Positions 23,032 through 34,550 of a stretch of 64,000 nucleotides of DNA are shown here, in pieces (the first letter of the stretch is position 1; every line of letters starts with the position of its first letter). The stretch comes from Vanessa cardui (lineage: Eukaryota > Arthropoda > Insecta > Lepidoptera > Nymphalidae): assembly GCF_905220365.1 (NCBI RefSeq), contig NC_061124.1, positions 2,501-66,500 on the forward strand, given 5' to 3'. The position numbers were made by a program, and so were the translations under genes. Below the pieces are notes generated by a model that was given only the letters and a program-made list of their open reading frames with translations, was not told the DNA's origin and did no database searches.

Positions 23032-23100
23032 ATGTTTAAAAATAATTAATATACGCGATTCATCCGTTATAATTAGTTTTATTTAAATTACTGGTGTTTT

Positions 23101-23793
23101 ATATTTGGGCGATAACATTACATATGTATTCCGTATTACGTTTATATCGAATACGTGTAAACTCGATTATAGTAACGATTGCATTTTGAAAGTATATTTT
23201 ACATTTCAGTTTGTTTGGAAAGTCATTCCTTTGTTTCCCAACGGGTGTCTTAATTTTATTTTTACAACTAGCTGACGTTGCAAGAGTTACTTTAAAATAC
23301 AAAGTAACATTAACTGAACTTTGAAAATTGTTTTCCAAATGCACGTTTAGTGTTAATTTGAAATTCAGTAGTTTCTACATTGTCGCAATCACGATTCGCG
23401 CTGAGCAGTGATTAAATAACACGAATCAATCCAGAAATCGGGAATCTTTCATTGGTGTTAATATCGTTCGTGATTGGATTTGGAGGAATGCATTGAAAAT
23501 AATCGGTGCGGCGGAGTAAACTCCGAACCTAATGGGTCACGAGGTGCTATTTATATTTTACTCTACAGAAGTATACTTCAGAATCCGCATTTCTATGAGA
23601 TCATATAAATCAAGAGATCTAGAAAGTGTGACAGGCTCTCGTGCTCTTATCGTGTCCATGGAAGACACAAAGCCGCTTATCTGCTTTAATTAAAGTTTAA
23701 CAAACACCCTTTGCTATAAATAACTTAAGCCTCGCAAAGTCGGAAGTCTTCGTCCGAGCTAATATCAATTTATTTTTATAAGAATTATTAGCA
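23101..23793. other. Unique DNA, no gene seen
   Basis: No supported gene. A mixed-composition stretch at about 23380-23560 is non-repetitive within the window. The 81-codon minus-strand frame at 23099-23344 has no motif. Confidence 0.5.
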
Positions 23794-24010
23794 TTAAGCC
23801 CTTGAATATATAAAAATATGAATTAAAAATATTAGTGTATAAATCTTAAACGGGTGGAATGATGGCAAGAATCCTAGCAGCATTTCCCCGTTGCATCGAA
23901 AAAAACGAATCAGCCTGCTTGTAGCATTGGAAGCAATGAGGCGAGGGGTTACAGTTTGAGGAGCTTTTGCACTGCTACTCCAAGTGCTTCTACAGCAAAT
24001 AAACAAAAAT
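23794..24010 (-). mobile_element. Interspersed repeat F, copy 2
   Basis: On the minus strand it reads CTTGGAGTAGCAGTGC, ATTGCTTCCAATGC, CAACGGGGAAATGCTGCTAG and the AT-rich 3' tail. This is the same order as in the plus-strand copy at 45140-45412. Frames are broken relative to that copy. The class is not recognised. Confidence 0.7.
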
Positions 24011-24351
24011 ATAATTTGGAATAACACGCGAACATAAGGGAGTTACTAACGATTTGATAACTTTTAATTACTTTTGACTTGAGTTTAATAGTTAAAAGTA
24101 TATAACGGAGAAGCATGTTCGAGCCAGCTTTTAAAAAACATAATGTCAGCATTGCCGACGTCACGAGTGTCAGGGTTTCGATCTTTAACCATTCACGGTG
24201 GTATGGAATTAAACTTAGGAAATAATTCTCTCTGATTTATTCCAATATGAGGCGGTCCGATCGTTCCGACGGCTCGACCGAACCTGTCGATACCGGCGGG
24301 CGCTTGATCTTTTCAACCGACTTCAAAAAGGAGGAGGTTATCAATTCGTCT

Positions 24352-24352
<1 letters not shown>

Positions 24353-24394
<42 letters not shown>
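24353..24394. repeat. Poly-T run, 42 nt
   Basis: Uninterrupted T42 inside element E. The equivalent site in copy 1 (about 10478-10490) is an A run of about 12 on the opposite orientation, so the tract has expanded here. The length may be unreliable because of sequencing error. Confidence 0.9.
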
Positions 24395-24400
<6 letters not shown>

Positions 24401-25436
24401 GTTACCTCATAACTTTTTACTGGGTGGACCGATTTTGATAATTTTTTTTTGTTTGAAAGGTAGTGCTTCCCGTGGGGTCCCATTTTTTTTTTATTTTTTT
24501 TCCGATGATGGTATCCGTATGAAAACGACATAAGTCTTTAATTTGCATTATGTATATGCGCGACAAATAGGTGAATAACTGAAAATCACGTTAACCAATT
24601 TTGATAATTCTTTTTTATTATAAAATATATACTTCAAGGGTAATTTGGTGAAAGTTTGGTAAGGTTCTGAGCACAGGATCCATGACAAAGTAGCGGAACG
24701 GAAGGGAGCGGAACAATTCTGAGGAGCATGTTAGCGATATTCTGTCGAATCTTTTATTTATAGGTTATATTTGGATATTTGAGTCACCTTCCGTAATGTG
24801 GTTATGTTTATGTAATTATCATAGTCGAATATTATAATCAACTAGCTACCCACCCGGCTTCGCACGGGTGCAATACTGATACTAAATATACTACAGAATT
24901 TGTTTATTTACGACATCACATTGCAAACTTCTAAAATTATCAGTGTTGCTTTACTATATTGTTCATGTATTATATACACAAACATTTCTCTTGAATCACA
25001 CTATCTTTCAAAAAAATCGCATCAAAATCCGTTGCATAGATTTAAAGATATAGGGACAGAGAAAGCGACTTTGTTTTATACTATGTAGTGATGGAACTCC
25101 TATACGGCTCACAGTTAGGGTGCGATATGGGGCAGAATTTCTTACTATCTTTAATCAATTTTTGTGTATGTGATGTGATGTCATATGATGTACGAAATAT
25201 AGTTGGTCTTTTTCAAATTTTTTTTGCTGAGGTCGATTACAGCTCTTTAGAGGGATCCTTGTGGTTTACGCCGCATGACGTATTAAATCCGCATTTTCGA
25301 AAGTCTATTTTTGCTTTATTCGCAAGTTTCCTTTGAAATTGTCCTCGAAGTAGTTTCTGACTCATATAGGAAACGCTTAATCTATCCATATTAAAAAACA
25401 TTAGTTAGTCAACATCAGTTTCACTTAAAATCAAAA

Positions 25437-26033
25437 AATAAATAATATTTTAACAAAAAGAAAAACCGACTTCAAACAAAACACTATTTTAAAACAAATA
25501 AAAATGCACTAAAAAATAATAAAAATAATTGCATATTTTACATATTTTTTAGAGTCCTCCTAGGTAAAATGAAATGAAAAATATTAGACTACTTAAAAGT
25601 CGATTTACGATTATGTAATGTAGTTATAATTATTGTTATATTTGGAGTCGGTGTCAGCCAATAAAACGCTACAGCATATCTATCAAAAACAATGCGAGAA
25701 TACTTTAACAAATATGTTTTTTACAAATTATCTTTTACACAAAAATATACTGGATCAATCAAGGGGCTCGTATCGCTTCTTTCTTTTGATTGTTGGGGCA
25801 ACGGCACCGTAGCTGACACCGGCTCCAAATATACCAATAATAATAATTACATTATATAATCGTAAATCGACTTTTAAGTAGTCTAATATTTTTCATTTCA
25901 TTTTACCTAGGAGGACTCTAAAAAATATGTAAAATATGCAATTATTTTTATTATTTTTTAGTGCATTTTTATTTGTTTTAAAATAGTGTTTTGTTTGAAG
26001 TCGGTTTTTCTTTTTGTTAAAATTTTATTTATA
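25437..26033. repeat. Inverted repeat, 222-bp arms, 153-nt loop
   Basis: Arms 25437-25658 and 25812-26033 are near-perfect reverse complements: AACAAAAAGAAAAACCGACT at one end, GGTGTCAGC next to the loop. Both are the same terminus of element E. A transcript through here would fold into a long hairpin. Confidence 0.85.
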
Positions 26034-26215
26034 TAACAAAAATAAGTGGGTAGACTTATTCACTCAACATAACACCTGTTTACAAACACAAAAATATTTC
26101 AGACTACTTTAACATTCACTAAAACTATTAATTTAACAATCGAACAGTTTTAAACTACATATTAATAATCATTTCTGGACACGTGTTTTTCTTAATTCTT
26201 GGTTTCGCGCCGACA

Positions 26216-27476
26216 TACATATACGCGTATATTGTTAAATTCGTATAATAGAATATTGACAAATTATTAAGGTGCTAATGGTAATGTCATATTGCACTAC
26301 ATTAAGCGAATATTATTTTACTTTATTTTTTAATCAATGCATATTTATAGTTATGATATGTCATAAATAAGTCATAAAAATATGTAGTACGAGATATGTC
26401 TCGTACTACATATTTTTAATCACATTTGAAATCCTTTTAGTTTATTTCGAGGAGCCAAGCGGTCGCTCTGATACGAGTATAAGTGAAACAAGTAATTTTA
26501 AAAACTTTGCAATACGTAGCTGTTGATACGTTGTTTGTAAATTCAATTGCTAGTTCACTGAGAGTAAATAAGTTGTTGGATTTATTTATGTGTCTACTCA
26601 TTATTTATTTTGTATATGAATTGTAATATAATCTTATTATAAGTCCTGCCGGTCCAGCCACGCTGGCTCACTGTAAAATTCCAACCTCCACACACAACAA
26701 TACTGCGCGGCAAAAGGATATGTGACGTTTGTGTATCGCCTGGGCTTGTCTTTTTAATTTATACTTTACTTTATTAATGTTTTTTCGTATATTTTCTATG
26801 CTGCATGTATGAATAAAATATCATCGTGTCTGTGTGTATAACGTAACTCATATGTGCGAGCAGAAGACACTTGTACGACGGTAATAAAAGCTGAAAGCTC
26901 TTCACCTCGCAACGTTATCACAACGAACAAAGTCCAATACTGCAATAAAAGTTTGAAATTGTTACTCCAATATTGATAGTCCTGTTCGCGCTCACGGTCC
27001 ACTGCGTGCGCCGAGCTATAGACATTTCTACGTAGATTTTAACATTCTTTTAATCATCTCATCTCATGTCAAGTCAGAGGCGAATACCAATAGCCTTCCA
27101 CATGCCTCACGCTAACGCTGATGTCTTTAATCACAAACATTCATAGGATCATATTCAAATTTTAGTCAACATATTAGGAAGCTGTAACCTCGTTGGTAAT
27201 CAACTAGTCAGTCTTCGGATAAAGTACTCGCCTTGACGTCCCTTTTATTCGCAAAAATATACTATGATACTTATTAGATTTTTCTGTTATTGGAACTGCG
27301 TCCTATGGCGCTATGTTTACTTGCGGATGGAACTGCAGCCTCGTTGAATCCAGCATTCATAGCAACAGAGCGGGGCGCGCCGCTTTGATACGGACAGTGC
27401 TGCGCTACAGACGAAACTAATATTTTATAACGGCGCACCATCAGAGAACCATGTGTCTGAAGCACTATACTATATT
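26216..27476. other. Unique DNA, no gene seen
   Basis: AT-rich, no supported gene. It holds the hairpin at 26376-26417 and, at about 26655-26715, sequence loosely resembling the repeat at 16346-16675. Confidence 0.5.
26376..26417. repeat. Perfect 19-bp hairpin with TATG loop
   Basis: Arms 26376-26394 and 26399-26417 are exact reverse complements (outer AAAAATATG, inner GTACGAGA) around a 4-nt loop. No mobile-element end is recognised. Confidence 0.85.
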
Positions 27477-27975
27477 ACAGTAATTTTTCTTTTTTTTTAA
27501 AGTTAAACTACATCCAGGGGCTCACAGTTGCCCGTGCTTTCTTCACGTTTTAGTTTTATGACTTATGACATTGTCTGTTCCTTTAGCTCTTGCGTGTCCC
27601 TGGTCCATCAGGAGTTTCTTTTATTCCTGTGTATGGACACGATATAGGATCCCGTTTTGGTCAGTTGGTATGTTGGCTTCAGTGGAATGGGTATGGATAT
27701 CACGGATCGCGTTCAGGGGATTTTGGTGCATACAAGGTAACTTATGGGTCAGGTTTGGGTGGCAGTAAGTCAGTTTGAACAGTTTTCTCGGTAGTCTAAA
27801 GTTGTCAATGAGCACTGCTTCACCTTTTGCAGACAGCCGTGCCTTGAAGTGTTTCATCACGGCTTTCATCGTCCGTTAGTGAGTTCAGCAGTCTCGTAGC
27901 CAAGCCTGCGACGGATCGCTATGGTCTCCTTCATAGTAATTTTGACAGCTCGAAAGGCACTTTTTTTTTAAATAT
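27477..27975 (-). other. Possible retroposed fragment of unknown origin
   Basis: GC-richer than its flanks and ending, on the minus strand, in an A-rich tract (27482-27500). The minus strand carries MKETIAIRRRLGYETAELTN (about 27874-27934) followed by a stop, and an 82-codon frame (27621-27869) in another phase. The plus strand is also open for about 65 codons (27565-27778). The pattern suggests a decayed coding sequence, but I cannot name the protein, and no flanking duplication is evident. Confidence 0.35.
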
Positions 27976-28595
27976 CTAGTTTTACGCAGTTCTAGATGTG
28001 CTTATATAAGTAAGTAATGTATATAAGTAAGTAAATTGAAGAATCAACTTTGTGATAAAACTCCCTAAATTTGTACAAAGTAAATTGTATCAAACGAAAT
28101 CAGCTGCGGTTTATATCGAGAAGTGAAATCTCGATAAGCCGGGCGAACTGTAAGCCCGCGCTTAAGGCTTCATCATTGATAAAGTTTTGTAGAGAGCGCC
28201 CGCGTCGGGAGAGATGTAATAATGTTTATATTTCGATAATTCTCAAACTAAGTTTATTTTGAATATCTTTTTAATTTTTAACATAAATTTTAATATTAAT
28301 CATACGTTTTTTTGTATTTTTATCTATATCTATAATGTATATCAATTTCTGTCTGCAGTCTGTATTTGTAGAAGGACAGACAAACGGACAGACTGTTCCT
28401 GGACAAGGTGCTCTGCAATTAATGCCGCAACCCTATGTCGCGCGTGCAAGCTCCATGTGTCAGCCCCTGTCGTTAGATTGCACAGCACAGCCCAAAGCGG
28501 ATTTGTACTGTTAAGGTTTTTTTGGCAGACCATCATTTGGTCTATAGATTCGTTTATTCGTTTATTGTATTGTAGCTATTTGATAATTATTTAAT
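27976..28595. other. Unique DNA, no gene seen
   Basis: Contains a short tandem of GTATATAAGTAAGTAA near 28005-28035. The 111-codon frame at 28259-28594 is AT-rich at its start and lacks a recognisable motif. Confidence 0.5.
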
Positions 28596-28630
28596 ACTAG
28601 CTGTTGCCCGCGGCTTTGCTCGCGTGGAAA
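28596..28630 (+). mobile_element. Terminal motif of an unclassified mobile element (CTAGCTGTTGCCCGCGGC)
   Basis: ACTAGCTGTTGCCCGCGG followed by CTTTGCTCGCGTGG. The motif recurs with variation at 9981-10010 (minus), 24841-24870, 31280-31310 and 59411-59441 (minus). I recognise it as common in insect repeats. The other end of the element is not apparent here. Confidence 0.45.
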
Positions 28631-29098
28631 TTATATAAATAACTTAATAGACTAATTTATAATATTACGTCAATTTAAGACCACTTTGTACAGTACATAT
28701 GTGGCTCAAATTTTGTGGGCCAGATCCACCGGACTGCTCGTAAAGCTCATTCTCGACCAGCCTATTAAGACCTTTCTAGATAAAACCAATCTTCTCCAAG
28801 TTTTACTTTTGATCTTGTGTTTTATTGATTGACTTAAGGCGTAAACTGTACTTTTTTTAAACGAAAAAAGTATTCTGAAGGTATCAAAGATATTCGTTGA
28901 ATTTACACTGTTTCCCACCCATCCATCCATTATCCAGTGACAACTGTAGCCCCTATGACATTGCGATGGGGTTCCGTAACTATTAATCTGGTATCGTTGC
29001 ACAATTTGGAGGTCTTAAATCCCTCAGTAATATTACGGGCATGACAATTTTCTAACGTAAAAATGACCTTAATATTAACCTGTACACGATTTTTTTAA
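28631..29098. other. AT-rich DNA, no gene seen
   Basis: May be the body of the element whose terminus lies at 28596. The 98-codon minus-strand frame at 28706-29002 has no motif. Confidence 0.45.
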
Positions 29099-29279
29099 TA
29101 AATGAATATTGGACAACGTACATTATACATTACTCTGAAATGTAAGTAGAAATTAAAAGTACCACAAACATCCAGACCAAAGATGACATAGAAAAAAAAA
29201 ATAATTTTTCTACATCGACTCGGCCGGGAAGCGAACCCATGAAAACCGGTGAACACACTATTGGACCACGGAGGTCGTC
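29099..29279 (-). mobile_element. tRNA-derived SINE, family 1, with 22-bp head deletion
   Basis: Matches the family on the minus strand, but 22 bp between two ACCC tetramers are missing at about 29236. This joins the B-box region directly to the GGTTTTCATGG block. A one-base change also alters the B box. It is not expected to support polymerase III transcription. Confidence 0.82.
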
Positions 29280-32257
29280 AATATACAAAATTTTAAATTA
29301 AATTACCCCTTAGGGGTAGAATATCCAAAAATGCGCGAGTGCCGACCACTCCGCCGACACACAACGTGAACCCCGACTGTGCCTAACAGGAACTTTGCAA
29401 GCCTTTGATTTAATCTCCGGATATGTTTACTATAAGTTGTGACACTTTTTTGGGACCAGTGTTTGGAGATATAACAAACATACATATATATAATTAATTA
29501 AACTAATTTGTGAGATTGGAGGAGACCGTGGAAGTGATTTGGAACGTCAAAGGTAAAGGAGGATAGTCAGCTATAAGATGCAGTGGCGCTACGGTTGGTT
29601 TAAGTGCTCAACATTTCTCTTTCAGAGTTAAAGTAAGATGATGCTGTTCTTATTTTCAGTGCGTACATTTGTCAAAGAATGAATCAGTCGCCTCATATTT
29701 AATTATTTATTTAATTTTAACAACTTCACTAGTTGAGATAACGACGGCTCAGACACTATATACAGCTATATAATTGCATCAATATTTCAATAGAAAAATA
29801 CAGGCAAGCTATTGTTTATGTCCTTCGTGGGACTCTCGTTGTATAGAAAGCTTATTTAGTGATATGACATCGAAGAGAGTTGACAGAAGAGATGTTCCGG
29901 GAACACTCAACGCGTACAGAGAGCGCAACGCTGGTGTCAGGTGTCGCAGAGCGCGAGGCGCGCACTTTTGTTACGACATCGTTTTCATTTCAATTTCATT
30001 TGGAAACCAAACGTCGCAATTATCTTTGATAATATGTGTAACGCTCGTTTGCACCTTTAGTACCGTTACTTTGTCTTTATTGAGCGTTGAATGATATTCA
30101 ACTATGTGATTGTGCCTCACGCACTAGTGAAATTAACTCTTAAGTTAATGTGTATTTGTTAATTATTGTGCGTTTCGCCACCGACGACTGACTTGTTACA
30201 GTATTCCTATAAACAGTTGAACAACGTTGGGTCCAACGTTGTCAAAATTAAACAATAGAACTCGGTCTCGAATCTAAATTGCTCCATGAAATATGTTTCG
30301 CCGGAGACCGAGATATTAACGAACCCTTTTTCGTAACAACATAATTCTAAAAAAGGAAGAAACCAACCGTTTTTAATCTTTGGAGCCTTTGCTGCTGTCA
30401 CAAACAAAGATTAATGGTTTTGATTAAACGAGTACAGAGAAACGAATTACCGCTCGCGGTCGCTTATACTAATTTCGACTTTAAAGATAATTGAAATTGA
30501 TTGGATTTTGTTTCTTTGCTTATATAAAAGCCGAAACAATGTCATCTGTAAATCAGAATGTCTCCTGAAATTGAAAATAAACGTAGACGTTCAATATTTG
30601 CTCTCTCTCTTGAATACTTGATTTAAATGAATTCATGACAAGCTTTTATTTAAATTGAGCCTTTAGTATGTGTGGCTCAAATATTGTAACATAATTTTAA
30701 GCCAATTACACCGACTAATTGTCAGCCATTTTACTAGATTAAAATGTATTTATTTTTAGTAAACTCCCTTGCTTATTTGAGTATAACGAGACTTACACAA
30801 AATATTGCTCATTCCTCAGATGTTAAAACTCAAACAGTCTCGCGAGACGCGACGCCTCGCGAGACGATACGCACTCGTATAAATACGCAGACCTGGCGCT
30901 GTAATCAGTTGTCCCTGGAATGGAAATATATTGACTACAGAATTCCGAAAGTATTATTTATATAGTTTAGAAAGACGAAATACAAATTAGAGTAAATGTG
31001 TCAAAGAAGTGTTGCCTGCCGACAGATACTGAGGGCCCGAGCTCCAGTGTACTGTGAGCGAATATCTCAACAAGAGATCTTTTCAGAAAGTATAGATTGT
31101 ATTTTTCCAATATAAATTACGAGTTTTTTATTCTAGCCAGGTAGACAGTGGAGCTTTATACATACGTGTATCTGAAAGTATTTAATCTTAGCAATATTAC
31201 GTCCTACTTTCCGCTCGACTTACTCACGATCCTCATATTGCTTATTTTCAATATAGTTTTATTGATAAGACTTTATTGTACTAGCTGCGTAACGCGGCTT
31301 CACACACGTCAACATTTATTACTTTTACTATACTAATCATTTATAATAGCTAAAACAAAAAATAACCACCAATACTTCTTAAATATGAATGTGTTTATCT
31401 AGTAACTAAATTGAAACACATTCCTGCAAAAAACCTTAATAAACAATGCGAATAAATATTGTTCATCGGATTTTTTTTATCGACGATGTGCCAATAAACA
31501 AAAATACGAAAAACCCGTTCAATATAACGGCTTAGGATTAAAAAGTAATAAAACTGGATTGCGCCGGTTACATTTGAATACAGATACCGAAACGTACACC
31601 ATTAGTCGTAATGGCGCACGTGGCAAAGATTGCGCTCGGCCGCGCGGCCGCGCTGCGGACCCGGACCGCGCCACCCGCTCACTTACTATACGGAACGGTC
31701 GTCGTTGTGTTCAGCTACAGAGTCGACATGACACAGTGCTTACAGCTGTTTATAGTTAACTGGATGTTGAGTTTTTGAGTAATCGTGCTCGAAAGTAAAG
31801 GATAATATCGTAAGGAGTCCTGCACGTTTCGGTCGCAAAAATACCACATTTATCACTATCAGCCCACACAGAGCACAGCAGTGGAATGAGTTCCTAACAT
31901 ACACCTGACACTTTGGGCAACTGTTAGCAAACTTGAAGTTAATGTAATCATATTTAGTTATTTTTATTTATTAAAAATGTTATGAGTAGAATTTATTGTC
32001 TTGTTATTAATAGTATTGTCTACATCCGGTTTTGAATAAACTAATTTGTATTGTAAAATAGATGAAAAACGTATGCTGCGAGCATAAAGCGAATAAATTA
32101 TTAAACGTGAGAAAAGTTTTTTTTTATTCTACCTAACTAAACTAAGATTTTGTAAACTAAGGCATAATTATATCTTAACTTATAATTGACTGAGTATCAA
32201 CTTAAGAATATTTTAAGATTCAAAAGTGAAACAAATAGTTACACAAAGAGCTTAATT
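29280..32257. other. Unique DNA, no gene seen
   Basis: No supported gene in 3 kb. The longest frame (29774-30094 plus, 106 codons) has no motif. CpG-rich blocks lie at about 29930-29960 and 31620-31680. ACTAGCTGCGTAACGCGGC at 31280 repeats the mobile-element motif of 28596. Two TCGCGAGA octamers lie at 30838-30864. Confidence 0.5.
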
Positions 32258-32492
32258 GACGACCTCCGTGGTCGAGGGGTGTGTACACCAGTTTTCATGG
32301 GTACGCCACTCCGTGGTCCTGGGTTCGATTCCCGACCGAGTCAATGTAGATTATAATTGGTTTTCTATGTTACCTTGGGTCTGGGTGTTTGTGGTACCGT
32401 CATTACTTCTGATGTTCTATAACACAAGTGCTTTAACTACTTACATTGGGATCAGAGTAATGTATGTGATGTTGTCGCATATTTATTTATTT
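32258..32492 (+). mobile_element. tRNA-derived SINE, family 1, full-length reference copy
   Basis: The head starts GACGACCTCCGTGGTCGAGG (A-box region) with an intact B box GGTTCGATTCC at 32322-32332, about 50 nt apart. The body (GGGTCTGGGTGTTTGTGGTA, then CACAAGTGCTTTAACTAC) and an AT-rich TATTTATTTATT tail follow. It is the most complete of four copies here. The 81-codon frame across it is incidental. Confidence 0.88.
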
Positions 32493-33190
32493 TATAATTA
32501 ATATTATTGCTATAACACGCTTCCCATGAGGTTACTGACGTTCACCGAAACACGATTGCTTAGAGAGCTAACTAAAACTGTAACAAAATAGTTTTAACTC
32601 AACTCTAATAAGGCGCCAATTAAAGCCAGTACTGTTTAAAATTGTATAAGGTCACTTGAAATCGAGTGAAAACATTCAGAATATTAGAGAGTGGGTTCCC
32701 CTCGACTCCTTAGTGCGCTTACTTCTCGGTAACGAGAATTATTTTAAAACAAAGTTATTTGAATTCCTAAGAATTGTATTTACTCTTATTTACGCGGCGG
32801 AGAGATGAGACGCCTATGAAGAGCCGTCTCATCTATATATTTAATAAATATAAGAAACTTTCTAAAGACTTCGGCTCAGCGTCGATTACTCAAACAAATT
32901 TAATAAAAAATCTGATTAACTCATAAAATACGGGTGTAACAGACTATTAAGATATAAAACGGTTTTGCGTCTTAAGTATCAACTTATAAATTAAACTTGA
33001 TGGCTGGCGAAGGAGTTACTTATCTTTAATACGAGATATTTCAATGAATTTATAGTATTAATACAAGAGTTTGGTAAATTTAATTGTCAGTAGACAAGTA
33101 CAAGTACAGTATTTTGGGTTTGATTATAACTATATATAAAGTGAAATTCCTACACTAAAATAAATAATCGGAGGCCCGTATTACATACAT
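32493..33190. other. Unique DNA, no gene seen
   Basis: AT-rich. A 10-bp hairpin (AGATGAGACG/CGTCTCATCT) lies at about 32804-32835. Confidence 0.5.
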
Positions 33191-33193
33191 TTG

Positions 33194-33242
33194 AGATAGC
33201 TCAGTGGCACGAATGACGTGTTCAAATCCCTCTGAGCGTCGC
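33194..33242 (+). mobile_element. Possible tRNA-like SINE head, shortened
   Basis: TAGCTCAGTGG (A-box-like) and GTTCAAATCCC (B-box-like) occur in the right order but only about 20 nt apart, so roughly a dozen or more bases are missing compared with a tRNA. No body of a known SINE follows. Weak. Confidence 0.3.
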
Positions 33243-34136
33243 TGAGGACGTAATGTTATGAACATTGACAGGCGACTCTATATAAGAGAATATTAATATA
33301 CGAGTATATTAAGACCATTCGAATGTTTCATGATATTATATCAGTATCATTGCGAAGTATACTTCAAATGCAAAAGTACTGAACGCCATTCAACGAGATA
33401 GTCCGCATGCGTGTGTCCCGCAGTCCCGTCGGGCCCGCATTGAAATCGTTTGAATAAGTTTGATCGTCTTCCTGTAATACAAACATGATAACACAAACAT
33501 AATTCGAAAGTACTTAGTGTTTAAAAATAAACCGAAAACCGCTATAATATATATTATATAGCTTATGTGTAAAACGTTAGTAAACTTGCAGAAACGTATT
33601 AAGATGTTCTAAGGAGTTTGAATACATTTTACAAAACCCATCATTCTTCATAATACCCAGATTCTTCAAAAAATTTCACTCACACACAAAACACATCACT
33701 CGATATGTAAGCTTTATTTCGACGGCCACGTCGGCCATCACTTGGTCGTAATGTAAGTGAACCCGAGTAAACCACAAAATATATGTGCTTGCAAATGTAT
33801 CCATGTATGCTTGTAAATAAAATGGGATGACATATAATGGTTTAAAATTTAATAGACAATATAAATTTCATAATATTATGATCTATTTGAACTCTTCCCG
33901 GCTAGCTATCGGCTAGCTGAACTGCATTCGGCGAAGAAAGCGAGACAATTTAATTTATTTTTAGTTTTGGCATCAATTGTCATATGTTCTCATCTATGCA
34001 CGAAGTAACTAGACCGAGGTTACATATCACTTAAAGAGTCTAAAATAATTATAAAAACCTTTTTCACAACTTTATTTACCTGAAATACAAAACATAATCG
34101 GAATCTTAAATTTAGTTATAATAGTTAATGTTGTAT
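33243..34136. other. Unique DNA, no gene seen
   Basis: No supported gene or repeat. Short palindromic pieces GGCCACGTCGGCC (about 33724) and two GGCTAGCT units (33900-33920) are present. Confidence 0.5.
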
Positions 34137-34550
34137 GTAACGGAGTAGCATGTCCGAACCCGTTTTTTTAAAAAACATGACGTCAGCTTAGACGATGTCA
34201 CGAGTGTCAGGGTTTCGATCTTTATCCATCCTCGGAGGTTTGAAATTAAACTCAGGGAATATTCTTCCCTGAATTATTACAATATGAGGCGATCCGATCG
34301 CTCCGACGACCAAGCCTTTCGATACCGACGGGTGCTTGATCTTTTATAACAAAAATAGGTGGGTAGACTTATTCACTCAACATAATAGCTGTTTGCAAAC
34401 ACTAAAATATTTCAGACTAATTTAAAATTTCACAATTCACTAAAAAATATTAATTTATAATCAAACAGTTTTAAATTATTAAAATAATCATTTCTGGACA
34501 CCTGTTTCTCTTAAATTCTTGGTTTCGCGCCGACATATAGTTCTTGGTTT
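34137..34550. repeat. Older repeat R-A, copy 2, uninterrupted (empty site)
   Basis: Contiguous counterpart of 24093-24313 plus 26034-26215. The junction TTGATCTTTTATAACAAAAA (34337-34356) marks where element E inserted in the other copy. No coding sequence. The class is unknown to me. Confidence 0.8.

Larger units (their letters stand above)
20790..23087 (+). mobile_element. Penelope-like retroelement insertion with inverted duplication
   Basis: Flanked by the 13-bp direct repeat TTACTGGTGTTTT (20777-20789 and 23088-23100), which indicates a single insertion. It begins with about 25 bp of the element's own 5' start in plus orientation (CTTAAATTTTCGCGATT). An inverted 3' portion follows (20815-21803), then a plus-strand segment with RT, a 200-N gap, the endonuclease and the 3' terminus. 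The arms 20815-21720 and 22182-23087 (906 bp) pair collinearly without an indel. Penelope elements encode an RT related to telomerase plus a GIY-YIG endonuclease, and rearranged copies with partial inverted repeats are known for them. No complete RT frame is present. Confidence 0.88.
24314..26033 (+). mobile_element. Interspersed element E, copy 2, with internal rearrangement
   Basis: It starts CAACCGACTTCAAAAAGG at the break in R-A and ends GAAGTCGGTTTTTC followed by an AT-rich segment at the other break. 24314 to about 25108 matches copy 1 (9740-10530) in reverse orientation. Between 25109 and 25811 lies sequence absent from copy 1, including a second, inverted E terminus. No target duplication is obvious when compared with the empty site at 34137-34550. 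The 82-codon frame at 25088-25336 lies in the extra part and has no motif I recognise. Confidence 0.7.
24093..26215. repeat. Older repeat R-A, copy 1, split by element E
   Basis: The left piece (24093-24313, with CACGAGTGTCAGGGTTTCGA and CGCTTGATCTTTT) and right piece (26034-26215, with GGGTAGACTTATTCACTCAA and TTGGTTTCGCGCCGACATA) are contiguous in the copy at 34137-34550. That copy is therefore the empty site, and 24314-26033 is a later insertion. Confidence 0.8.

Noticed and set aside
24313..24531. Lys-rich 72-residue protein
   Set aside because: It is the antisense of a T42 tract inside element E.
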